Assembly: GCA_002413095.1 (NCBI GenBank)
Contig: DHWI01000158.1
Location: 13,031 to 19,311, forward strand
Direction: 5' to 3'
Length of the DNA: 6,281 nucleotides
DNA from: Thermoleophilia bacterium UBA5186
Lineage (GTDB): Bacteria > Actinomycetota > Thermoleophilia > Gaiellales > Gaiellaceae
Each line of letters begins with the position of its first letter. Position 1 is the first letter of the stretch. This document shows, piece by piece, positions 1-6,281 of this stretch. The position numbers were made by a program, and so were the translations under genes. The notes below the pieces were generated by a model. It had not been told where the DNA came from, ran no database searches, and saw only the letters and a program-made list of their open reading frames with translations.

Positions 1-353
1 TCGACATGGGCGAGCCGGTGAAGATCGTCGACCTCGCGCGGCGGATGATCGAGCTCTCCGGGAAGGAGCCCGACCGCGACATCGCGATCGAGTTCACGGG
101 GATCCGCGCGGGCGAGAAGGTGCACGAGGAGCTGTTCGGCCCGGAGGAGACGATCGCGGCGACGCCGCATCCGAAGATTCTCCGCGCCTCCCGGCCGCCG
201 GTCGACCCCGCATGGCTTGACGAGGAGCTGGCGGAGCTGGAGCGCCTCGTGGAGGCCGGCGACACGCTCGAGGTCGTCGCGAAGCTCGGGCAGATCACCC
301 GCGAGCCGAAGCGCGTGGGCGCCGGCGCGCCGCAAGAAGTCACAAACTCGTAA
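1..353 (+). CDS. FlaA1/CapD-type nucleotide-sugar dehydratase/epimerase, C-terminal part (5' truncated)
   Basis: This is the C-terminal 116 residues of a gene that begins left of the window; the reading frame is open from base 3 and stops at TAA 351-353. The segment opens with D-MGEPVKIVDLARRMIELSG and continues to GIRAGEKVHEELF (about residues 33-45). Both blocks are hallmarks of the polysaccharide biosynthesis protein family that includes FlaA1, WbpM, PglF and CapD. Those enzymes are NAD(P)-dependent short-chain dehydrogenase-like proteins. They act on UDP-sugars, typically as 4,6-dehydratases of UDP-GlcNAc, to supply precursors for surface glycans. The R-x-GEK-x-x-EEL block lies near the end of the catalytic domain, so the Rossmann fold, the catalytic residues and any N-terminal membrane region are outside the window. 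The tail after 'KILRAS' is variable, with acidic helical sequence. The exact substrate cannot be told from this fragment. The family call is strong; the reaction is inferred. Confidence 0.9.
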   Translation, partial: DMGEPVKIVDLARRMIELSGKEPDRDIAIEFTGIRAGEKVHEELFGPEETIAATPHPKILRASRPPVDPAWLDEELAELERLVEAGDTLEVVAKLGQITREPKRVGAGAPQEVTNS

Positions 354-375
354 CCCGGTCGTCGGGACCCCACCG

Positions 376-381
376 TATGCT
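376..381 (+). promoter_or_regulatory. -10 box of a probable leaderless promoter for the helicase gene
   Basis: TATGCT fits the TANNNT -10 pattern and ends six bases before GTG 388. That spacing puts the predicted transcription start on or next to the start codon, the usual geometry of actinobacterial leaderless mRNAs. No Shine-Dalgarno sequence lies between the box and the GTG. A -35 match is not evident (bases 353-358 read acccgg), so the call rests on the -10 box and its position. Confidence 0.5.
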
Positions 382-387
382 CGACCG

Positions 388-2247
388 GTGGACTCCGAGG
401 GCATCTTCGAGGGGCTGAACGACGAGCAGCGGCGTGCCGTCGAGGCGGTGCGCGGGCCGGTCTGCATCCTTGCGGGCGCAGGCTCCGGCAAGACGACGAC
501 GATCACGCGGCGGATCGCCAACCAGGTCGCGACCGAGACGTTTCGGCCGGATCAGATCCTCGCGGTGACCTTCACCGACAAGGCTGCGGGAGAGATGCGC
601 GCGCGGCTCGGGCGGCTCGGCGTCTCGGGTGTTGCGGCACGCACCTTCCATTCGGCGGCCCTCGCCCAGCTCCACCACTTCGGGCCCGGTCGCGTCGGCC
701 AGATCCTCGCGTCGAAGGCGCTGCTCCTCCGCCAGATCGGCAACACGCTGCCGGCCCCGTACAAGTTCCGGCCGGCGGGCGACCTCGCCACCGAGATCGA
801 GTGGGCGAAGAACAGGCGGCTGACGCCTGAGACGTACCAGCGCGAGCTCGGCGACCACCAGCCGCCGATCCCGGCCGACCTCGCCTACTGCGTCTTCTAC
901 GAGTACGAGCAGCGGAAGGAGGGCGCGGGCGCGGTCGACTTCGAGGATCTGCTCGAGCTTGCGATCCGGCTCTACGACGAGGACGAGACGGCGCTGATGA
1001 CTTTCCGCGACCGCTACCGCGCGTTCACAGTCGACGAGTACCAGGACGTCAACATCCTCCAGCAGACGCTGCTCGAGCGCTGGCTCGGTGCCTCGGACGA
1101 GCTCTGCGCAGTCGGCGACGACTACCAGTCGATCTACGGCTTCACCGGCGCGAGCCCCGAGCATCTTCTGGGGCTGCCCCAGCGCTTCCCGCACGCGCAG
1201 GTGATCCGCCTCGAGCAGAACTACCGCTCGACGCCGCAGATCCTCGAGCTCGCAAACAGGCTCGTCCCTCGGCTCGGCGGCTCCGAGAAGGTCCTGCGGG
1301 CGACGCGGCCCGACGGGCCGGCGCCCGAGCTCGCCGTCTGCGCCGATCCGGATGCGCAGTGCGACGCGCTCGTCGCCCGCGCCCGCGCGTTGCGCGAGCG
1401 CGGCATCGCGTACGAGGAGATGGCGATCCTCTTCCGGCTCAACTCGCGCTCGGCGGAGCTCGAATCGGCGCTGGCCGAGGCCGACATCCCGTTCCAGGGC
1501 GCGTCGCTACTCGCCCGCGACGCGGCGCGCGGTCTTGTCAAGGTGCTCCGTCGCCGAGGGATCGAGCCGGCGGCCACCGCTGTGCCCGCGGCGGCCGCGC
1601 AGCAGGGCTGGGTCGAGCAGCCGCAGTCCGGGCTCGGCGAGCGCGAGCAGACGCGGCAGAACGACCTCGCGTTCCTCGTCCGCCTGGCGGAGGCTTTCGA
1701 GGACGGCGAGGCGGACGTCCTCGCGTTCCTCGCGATGCTCGAGGCGCGCTTCGGCTCCCGCGGCGACGATCGGCGCGGAATCCACCTGCTCACGTATCAT
1801 CGCGCGAAGGGCCTCGAGTTCGACGCCGTGTTCCTCCCTCGGCTCGAGGACAAGGAGCTGCCCGCGCGGCAGGCGAAGACCCCGGCCGCGCTCGCCGAGG
1901 AACGCCGACTGCTGTACGTCGGCCTGACCCGCGCGCGACACCATCTCCTCGTCACCTGGGCCGGCAAGCCGAGTCCGTTCCTCGCCGAGCTCGGCGTTGA
2001 GGCGCCATCGCCGCGCCGCGCGCCAGAGCCAGACGACCCCATGTACGCGGCGCTGAAGGCGTGGCGGCTCGAGCGCTCGAAATCCGACGACGTGCCCGCG
2101 TACGTCGTCTTCCACAATTCCACGCTGGAGGAGATCGCGACCCGCGGGCCGCGAAGCCTTTCGGAGCTCGCCACGGTGCCCGGCGTCGGCCCGACGAAGA
2201 TCGAGCGCTACGGGCCTGACGTGCTAGCCGTTCTCGCCGCACGCTGA
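388..2247 (+). CDS. uvrD2: UvrD2-like superfamily 1A DNA helicase with C-terminal HRDC domain
   Basis: An ATP-dependent 3'-5' DNA helicase/translocase of the UvrD/PcrA group, 619 residues, expected to act in cytosolic DNA repair. The SF1A motifs appear in order: Q-motif LNDEQRRAV (10-18), Walker A AGAGSGKTTT (29-38), Ia TFTDKAAGEM (61-70), II VDEYQDVN (215-222), III GDDYQSIYGFTGA (243-255), IV RLEQNYRST (274-282), V TYHRAKGLEFDAVF (469-482) and VI LLYVGLTRAR (508-517). An HRDC domain fills about 546-619, including VFHNSTL and VPGVGPTKIERYG. The EIEWAK segment (136-141), short 2B region and HRDC end resemble mycobacterial UvrD2. Unlike that protein (about 700 residues), it has no cysteine after residue 325, so the tetracysteine linker is absent. 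I chose GTG 388 because it follows a -10 box by six bases and places the Q-motif at the usual distance. The frame is open further upstream, but there it runs through the coding region of the preceding gene. The TGA at 2245-2247 overlaps the convergent DUF354 gene. Confidence 0.93.
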   Translation: MDSEGIFEGLNDEQRRAVEAVRGPVCILAGAGSGKTTTITRRIANQVATETFRPDQILAVTFTDKAAGEMRARLGRLGVSGVAARTFHSAALAQLHHFGPGRVGQILASKALLLRQIGNTLPAPYKFRPAGDLATEIEWAKNRRLTPETYQRELGDHQPPIPADLAYCVFYEYEQRKEGAGAVDFEDLLELAIRLYDEDETALMTFRDRYRAFTVDEYQDVNILQQTLLERWLGASDELCAVGDDYQSIYGFTGASPEHLLGLPQRFPHAQVIRLEQNYRSTPQILELANRLVPRLGGSEKVLRATRPDGPAPELAVCADPDAQCDALVARARALRERGIAYEEMAILFRLNSRSAELESALAEADIPFQGASLLARDAARGLVKVLRRRGIEPAATAVPAAAAQQGWVEQPQSGLGEREQTRQNDLAFLVRLAEAFEDGEADVLAFLAMLEARFGSRGDDRRGIHLLTYHRAKGLEFDAVFLPRLEDKELPARQAKTPAALAEERRLLYVGLTRARHHLLVTWAGKPSPFLAELGVEAPSPRRAPEPDDPMYAALKAWRLERSKSDDVPAYVVFHNSTLEEIATRGPRSLSELATVPGVGPTKIERYGPDVLAVLAAR

Positions 2248-3246
2248 GAGCAGCAGATCGAGCATGAGCTGCGGGTCACGGCGTACGCGCTCGCCTGCCG
2301 TGCCGTCGGCGCGCTTGCGCAGCTCGAGCGCCCGCGGGTCCGTCAGAGGAACGAGCCGTCCCTCGCGGATCAGCGCCTCGTCGACGCCGCCGAGCCGGCC
2401 GCCGTACGTCGTGTAGACCGGCACGCCGAGCGCCGCGGCCTCGCGGTTCATCGTTCCGCCCGCCGAAACGACCAGATCCGCGAGCGCGATGAGGCTCTGA
2501 GCGTCCACCGCGGTCTCCGGGAGGATCACCGAGGGGAGCGCGAGGCCGCGGACGTACTCCCGCTGCTCGTCGGTGCGCGGCAGCACGAACGCGTGCACGT
2601 CCTCCTGGCGGCCGAGGTGCTCGAGCGTCTGCGGGAAGAGCGGGTTCGAGTGGCGGTGGTATAGCGAGACGTCCGGCGGTGGCCGCAGCACGACGAGCGT
2701 TCGGGCCGGGTCGACCTGCCACTCGTCGAGAACGCTCCGGTCGGGCTCGAAGTCGGCGAGGTAGTACTCCTCCTTCAGCCCTGGGTACTGGACGAGCTTC
2801 GGCGGCTCGGCGCCGTAGCGGGCGAGTCGCTCGGGCGGGATCGAGTCGGGGACGACCACCTTCGTCGCGGCGCGGCAGCCGAGCTGGTGCTGGAGCCAGG
2901 CGAACTCGTAGTCGAACGTCGTTGAGCTGGGGATCCCGAGTCGGTGCGCGGTCATCGTCAGCTCGTGCGAGCCGTGCGCGAGCGCGACGTCGAAGCCGCG
3001 TCCGCGCGCCCAGCGCCGCAGAGCGCCGAGGCGCGACCACATCGACCGCGCCTTGCCCGTGCGCGACCGTCCGCCGTGCCGGCCGATCACCTCGGCCTCG
3101 AGCCCGTGCAGCTCGAGCAGCTGGAGGGTCTGCGCGTAGTCGCGCGCGGTGATCTCAACCTCGTCGCCGCGCCCTCGCAGGATCTCGATCAGCGGCCTGA
3201 AGACGAGGACATGGGCCGACGCGGTCATGTCCACCCAGACTTTCAC
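2224..3246 (-). CDS. DUF354 family protein, GT-B-like, probable glycan-related
   Basis: A 340-residue protein of the uncharacterised DUF354 family. It starts at GTG 3246-3244 and stops at TAG 2226-2224. The N-terminus MKVWVDMTASAHVLVFRPLI (GTG read as Met) matches the family's usual opening, which fixes the start although the frame is open for about 3 kb further upstream. Visible blocks are AHGSHE (90-95), FDYEFAW (111-117), YPGLKEEYYL (154-163), RPPPDVSLYH (188-197) and ADLVVSAGGTMNREAAALGVP (residues 256-276). The last resembles the C-terminal nucleotide-sugar-binding part of GT-B enzymes such as UDP-GlcNAc 2-epimerase and MurG. No signal peptide or membrane segment is apparent, so it is probably cytosolic. 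Its start overlaps the asnB stop as GTGA, which implies co-transcription and translational coupling. A glycan role is inferred from fold resemblance and neighbours; no activity can be assigned. Its last 24 bases overlap the convergent helicase gene. Confidence 0.9.
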   Translation of the reverse strand: MKVWVDMTASAHVLVFRPLIEILRGRGDEVEITARDYAQTLQLLELHGLEAEVIGRHGGRSRTGKARSMWSRLGALRRWARGRGFDVALAHGSHELTMTAHRLGIPSSTTFDYEFAWLQHQLGCRAATKVVVPDSIPPERLARYGAEPPKLVQYPGLKEEYYLADFEPDRSVLDEWQVDPARTLVVLRPPPDVSLYHRHSNPLFPQTLEHLGRQEDVHAFVLPRTDEQREYVRGLALPSVILPETAVDAQSLIALADLVVSAGGTMNREAAALGVPVYTTYGGRLGGVDEALIREGRLVPLTDPRALELRKRADGTAGERVRRDPQLMLDLLLSACGENG

Positions 3247-5135
3247 CGCTCGGCGAGCACCTCCGCTGCGATCCGCGGCTCTCGCAGCGCCGTCGGCTCG
3301 CGCTCCACGTGCCGCTCGTGCCAGAGCGTGAACGCGAGCAGGCCCCAGAGCTGGCGGCTCAGATCCTCGCTTCCCGAGACGTGGTCGTCGAGGACACGCT
3401 GCACGGCGGCAGGCTCGAAGAATCCTTGTCGGCGCACTCGCTCCTCCGACAGCGTCTCGCGCGCGAACGGCTCGAGGTCGCCGCGCAGCCAGGCGGCCGC
3501 GGGAATCGAGAAGCCGCGCTTTCGGCCGTGGGCGATGCGGCGCGGCAATAACGGCTCGGCGGCCTTTCGCAGTAGCACCTTCTTCTGCAGGCCCCGCACC
3601 TTGTGCCGCGTCGGCAGCGCGAACGCGAAGCTCGTCACGACGGTGTCGAGGAACGGGACGCGCGTTTCGAGCGAGTGTGCCATCGAGGCGCGGTCGGTCT
3701 TCACGAGCAGGTCGTCCACGAGGTACACGGCCGCATCCACGTCCTGAAGCCGAGCGAGGAGCGGCGCGCCCTCGGTCTCGGCGAAGCGCGCTCGCAGCAG
3801 GTCGACTGGGTCGAAGGCCGAGCGCCGCCCGAGCAGCTCGGCGCGCGCGTCCGGAGAGAAGATCTCCTTCCAGCCGTGGTGGCGCTCGAGCGGCGGCAGG
3901 TGCGCCGCGCGCACGAAGCGCTTCGCCCGGTAGTCGAAGCTGGCGCGCCGGCTCGAGGAAGGGAGCCGCTCGACCAGCGGCGCGGCAAGCTGCGCCAGCC
4001 CGCCGAACCTTTCGGCCAGCAGGTCGGCCGCGTACGTGTAGTAGCCCCCGAAGAGCTCGTCGCCGCCCTCGCCGGAAAGCGCGACCTTCACATCCTCGGC
4101 CGCGAGCTGCGAGACGAGGTAGGTCGGGAGCGCGGACGAGTCGGCGAACGGCTCGTCGAACGCGTCCGCGAGCGCCGGGAGGAGCAAAGCAGCGTCCGGG
4201 CGCAAGACGAGCTCGCGGTGTCGAGTGCCGTAGCGCTCGACGACGAGACGCACGTCGCGAAGCTCGTTGAACGAGCGCTCCTCGAAGCCGATCGAGAACG
4301 TGCGCAACGGCTCGCTCAGCTCCTCGGCGGCGAGCGCGGCCAGGATCGAGGAATCGACGCCGCCGGAGAGCAGGACGCCCACCGGGACGTCGCTGACGAG
4401 ATGCGCGCGAACCGAGTCGCGCAGGCGCGCGCGCAGCTCCTCGACGAGCTCGGCCTCCTCCTCGTCGCGGAGCTCGCCGCTCGGCGCCGGGCGCGCGAAT
4501 CGCTCCAGCCGCGGCTCGCCGCCGTCCCAGACAAGCAGATGTCCGGCCGGCAGCTTCCGGCACTCCCGAAAGATCGTGAGCGGCGCCGGGATCGAGTTGA
4601 ACGCGAGGAAGGCCTCGAGCGCGTCGAGGTCGATCTCGCCGCGGGGCAGCGCGCGCAGCTCCGACGCGAACTCGAGTGCGCCCCCGGCCGCGCGGTAGTA
4701 GAGCGGCTTGATCCCGAAGCGATCGCGCGCGAGCACGAGCCGGCCGCGCCGCGCGTCCCAGATCGCGACCGCAAACATTCCGCGCAAGCGTTCCGCGAAG
4801 CCCGTCCCGTGCTCCTCGTACAGGTGCGCCAGCACTTCCGTGTCGCCCTCGGAGCGGAAGCTGTGCCCGGCGCGCTCGAGCTCCCGCCGCAGCTCGCGGT
4901 AGTTGTAGATCTCGCCGTTCTGGACGACGTGGACGGTCTCGTCCTCGTTTGCAAGCGGTTGGTCGCTGCCGGCGAGGTCGATGATCGACAAGCGCCGTGC
5001 GGCGATCCCCACGCGCTCGTCCACGAAGGAACCGTCGCTGTCGGGCCCCCGGTGGACGAGCTTCGCGCTCATCGCGTCGAGCCGATCGCGGTCGGGAGGC
5101 CCGTCGCCGGACGCGATGCCGCAGATCCCGCACAT
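3243..5135 (-). CDS. asnB: asparagine synthetase (glutamine-hydrolysing), AsnB type
   Basis: A 630-residue, two-domain amidotransferase. The N-terminal class II glutaminase domain begins MCGICGI, with Cys2 as nucleophile once Met is removed. It continues with HRGPDSDG (28-35), RLSIIDL (48-54), QNGEIYNY (72-79) and GDTE (97-100), the glutamine-binding and oxyanion elements. The C-terminal ATP-dependent synthetase domain carries the PP-loop SGGVDSS (257-263), then LSGEGGDELFGGY (353-365) and KTDRASMAHSLETRVPFLD. All expected catalytic residues are present. The canonical reaction is aspartate + glutamine + ATP to asparagine + glutamate + AMP + PPi, in the cytosol. Homologues in surface polysaccharide clusters instead amidate uronic acids or related sugars. 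The neighbouring DUF354 gene (overlap GTGA) and the nucleotide-sugar enzyme at the left edge make that a fair alternative. ATG 5135 is the only sensible start because the Cys must follow Met. A TAGAGT box lies eight bases upstream. Confidence 0.95.
   Translation of the reverse strand: MCGICGIASGDGPPDRDRLDAMSAKLVHRGPDSDGSFVDERVGIAARRLSIIDLAGSDQPLANEDETVHVVQNGEIYNYRELRRELERAGHSFRSEGDTEVLAHLYEEHGTGFAERLRGMFAVAIWDARRGRLVLARDRFGIKPLYYRAAGGALEFASELRALPRGEIDLDALEAFLAFNSIPAPLTIFRECRKLPAGHLLVWDGGEPRLERFARPAPSGELRDEEEAELVEELRARLRDSVRAHLVSDVPVGVLLSGGVDSSILAALAAEELSEPLRTFSIGFEERSFNELRDVRLVVERYGTRHRELVLRPDAALLLPALADAFDEPFADSSALPTYLVSQLAAEDVKVALSGEGGDELFGGYYTYAADLLAERFGGLAQLAAPLVERLPSSSRRASFDYRAKRFVRAAHLPPLERHHGWKEIFSPDARAELLGRRSAFDPVDLLRARFAETEGAPLLARLQDVDAAVYLVDDLLVKTDRASMAHSLETRVPFLDTVVTSFAFALPTRHKVRGLQKKVLLRKAAEPLLPRRIAHGRKRGFSIPAAAWLRGDLEPFARETLSEERVRRQGFFEPAAVQRVLDDHVSGSEDLSRQLWGLLAFTLWHERHVEREPTALREPRIAAEVLAER
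3259..3264 (-). promoter_or_regulatory. Shine-Dalgarno sequence for the DUF354 gene, inside asnB
   Basis: On the minus strand the sequence GGAGGT lies 12 bases upstream of the GTG start at 3246, within the last codons of asnB. The spacing is longer than the usual 5-9 bases, so part of the translation may come from ribosomes that finish asnB and restart at the GTGA overlap. It is the only strong Shine-Dalgarno match before any gene start in the window, which fits an internal operon gene. Confidence 0.55.
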
Positions 5136-5143
5136 GGCGCCCT

Positions 5144-5149
5144 ACTCTA
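5144..5149 (-). promoter_or_regulatory. -10 box for asnB-DUF354 operon
   Basis: TAGAGT on the minus strand fits TANNNT and ends eight bases before the asnB ATG, giving a leader of zero to two bases if initiation is at the usual distance. A weak AGGG just before the ATG could act as a poor ribosome site if transcription starts further upstream. No good -35 match is seen; with a 17-base spacer the -35 would read AGATTA. Confidence 0.42.
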
Positions 5150-5166
5150 GAGGTGCGTCCGATACG

Positions 5167-5172
5167 TAATCT
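5167..5172 (+). promoter_or_regulatory. -10 box of a probable leaderless promoter for the antiporter gene
   Basis: TAATCT fits TANNNT and ends six bases before GTG 5179, the same spacing seen before the helicase GTG. There is no Shine-Dalgarno match immediately upstream of the start. No convincing -35 element is seen; at a 17-base spacer the position would read actcta, which is the complement of the asnB -10 box. Confidence 0.5.
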
Positions 5173-5178
5173 CGCAGC

Positions 5179-6281
5179 GTGAACTTCTCGCGGCACGAAG
5201 AGCTCCAGCTCCTGGCGCTGCTCGTCGCGGTCGGGGCGATGATCTTCGCGATCGGACGACTGCGCGTGCCGTACGCGATCCTGCTCGTGCTCGGCGGCCT
5301 TGCGCTCGGGTTCGTCCCCGGCCTGCCTCAGCTCACCCTTCCGCCCGATCTCGTTCTCGTTGCGCTCCTGCCGCCGTTGCTCTATTCCGCGGCGTTCTTC
5401 ACCTCGCTCCGTGACCTCCGGGAGAACATCCGGGCGATCTCCTTTCTGGCGATCGGCCTGGTCGGGGCGACCATGGTCGGCGTCGCGCTCGTCGCGCACA
5501 TGTGGATCGACAGCTTCGGCTGGCCGGAGGCCTTCGTCCTGGGTGCGGTCGTCTCGCCGACCGACGCGATCGCCGCGACCTCGATCGCCCGCCGCCTCGG
5601 CGTGCCGCGGAACGTCGTCTCGATCATCGAGGGAGAGAGCCTCGTCAACGACGGCACCGCGCTCGTGATCTACAAGTTCGCCGTCGCTGCGGCCGTCTCG
5701 GGGACGTTCTCGCTCGCGGCAGCCTCGGGACGCCTTGTCCTCAACGCCGCCGGCGGAATCGCCGTCGGGCTCGTCGTCGGCTTCATCATCCGAGAAGTTC
5801 GCCGAAGAATGCCCGCAGCGCCGACGTCGATCACGATCGCGCTCCTGACGGGCTACTTCGCGTACCTGCCGGCCGATGCGCTGGGCGTCTCGGGCGTGCT
5901 CGCCGTCGTCACCGCGGGGGTCTACATGGGCTGGCACACGCCGCTGCTGACCACGGTGGAGACACGGCTTCAAGGGGCCGCGTTCTGGCAGATCCTCACG
6001 TTCGTCCTCAACTCGCTCCTCTTCCTGCTCGTCGGCCTGCAGCTTCCGAAGATCCTCGACGAGCTCGGCGGCCGGGCCGGCTGGACGCTCGTCCTCGACG
6101 GCGCGCTCGTCTCGACCGCGGTGATCGTCGTCCGCCTGCTCTGGGTTTTCCCGTTCACATACGGGCCGCGGCTGCTCTCCAGGCGCCTGCGCGAGCACAG
6201 CCCGGCCCCGCCGTGGCAGCACGCGGCGCTCGCCGGGTGGGCGGGCTTGCGCGGAGGCGTCTCGCTCGCGGCCGCGCTCGC
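5179..6281 (+). CDS. CPA1-family Na+/H+ antiporter (NhaP/NHE-like), 3' truncated
   Basis: The first 367 residues of an integral membrane cation/proton antiporter, which would exchange Na+ (or K+) for H+ across the cytoplasmic membrane in pH and salt homeostasis. The frame is open from GTG 5179 to the right edge with no stop. Hydrophobic segments recur throughout, for example about residues 9-28, 32-48, 58-74, 87-109, 118-135, 160-176, 188-204, 217-250, 270-289 and 305-325. Family motifs are SPTDAIAATSIARRLGVP (126-143), IIEGESLVNDGTALV (149-163) and WAGLRGGVSLA (354-364). N157-D158 matches the ND pair of the ion site in electroneutral CPA1 proteins, as opposed to the DD pair of electrogenic NhaA-type exchangers. 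The start is supported by the -10 box six bases upstream and by a first membrane helix right after a short polar N-terminus. Any C-terminal cytosolic regulatory domain is outside the window. It is divergent from asnB across 43 bases, with no obvious functional link. Confidence 0.93.
   Translation, partial: MNFSRHEELQLLALLVAVGAMIFAIGRLRVPYAILLVLGGLALGFVPGLPQLTLPPDLVLVALLPPLLYSAAFFTSLRDLRENIRAISFLAIGLVGATMVGVALVAHMWIDSFGWPEAFVLGAVVSPTDAIAATSIARRLGVPRNVVSIIEGESLVNDGTALVIYKFAVAAAVSGTFSLAAASGRLVLNAAGGIAVGLVVGFIIREVRRRMPAAPTSITIALLTGYFAYLPADALGVSGVLAVVTAGVYMGWHTPLLTTVETRLQGAAFWQILTFVLNSLLFLLVGLQLPKILDELGGRAGWTLVLDGALVSTAVIVVRLLWVFPFTYGPRLLSRRLREHSPAPPWQHAALAGWAGLRGGVSLAAAL

Noticed and set aside
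354..369. Small inverted repeats (CCCG/CGGG and GGTC/GACC) between the sugar enzyme and the helicase
   Set aside because: Stems are only four base pairs with no following T-tract, so they do not support a terminator, and such repeats are expected by chance at this GC content.
217..387. Upstream in-frame extension of the helicase to ATG 217
   Set aside because: The added residues are Arg/Ser-rich and lie over the coding sequence of the preceding sugar enzyme in another frame. GTG 388 has a -10 box at leaderless spacing and begins right before the Q-motif.
340..1194. Minus-strand open frame of 284 codons opposite the helicase N-terminal half
   Set aside because: Composition is Arg/Leu/Val/Glu-biased with no family motif, and the plus strand carries clear helicase motifs.
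388..2247. Helicase 2B region shortened relative to E. coli UvrD (about 185 versus about 275 residues between motifs IV and V)
   Set aside because: A short 2B region appears to be usual for UvrD2-type proteins, so it is not an oddity of this gene.
3603..5150. Plus-strand open frame of 515 codons antisense to asnB
   Set aside because: Its product is Arg/Glu/Ala-rich with no recognisable motif, while the opposite strand encodes an intact AsnB. It is a codon-bias shadow.
2224..6222. A minus-strand frame open for 1332 codons, continuous with the DUF354 gene
   Set aside because: Only the last 340 codons read as a protein family. The rest is arginine-rich, low-complexity sequence antisense to the antiporter or out of frame within asnB. 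High GC makes such stop-free shadows common, and the family start is at GTG 3246.

Overview
The window is GC-rich (near 70% by eye, not counted) and almost fully coding. It holds five protein genes, two of them cut by the window edges. I see no RNA gene, CRISPR array, insertion sequence or long repeat. An UvrD2-type helicase with a C-terminal HRDC domain, GTG starts, and -10 boxes a few bases before the start codon (leaderless style) all suggest a high-GC actinobacterium. A Thermoleophilia-like lineage is only a guess.

Layout: (1) 1-353 (+) is the C-terminal 116 residues of a FlaA1/CapD-type nucleotide-sugar dehydratase or epimerase for surface polysaccharide. (2) 388-2247 (+) is a 619-residue UvrD2-like DNA helicase, starting at a GTG just after a -10-like box. 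(3) A two-gene minus-strand unit follows: asnB-like glutamine-dependent asparagine synthetase (5135-3243), then a DUF354 protein (3246-2224). The two share a 4-base GTGA overlap, so they are probably co-transcribed and translationally coupled. (4) 5179-6281 (+) is a CPA1-family Na+/H+ antiporter that runs off the right edge. It diverges from asnB across only 43 bases.

The helicase and the DUF354 gene converge and overlap tail to tail by 24 bases. The nucleotide-sugar enzyme, the AsnB-type amidotransferase and the DUF354 protein fit the edge of a cell-surface glycan locus, where AsnB homologues often amidate sugar acids rather than make free asparagine. That link is inference. The helicase and the antiporter look like ordinary housekeeping neighbours. 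No wholly new system is evident. The best leads are the coupled AsnB-DUF354 pair, the helicase lacking the UvrD2 cysteine linker, and the compact divergent promoter region with leaderless-style starts.
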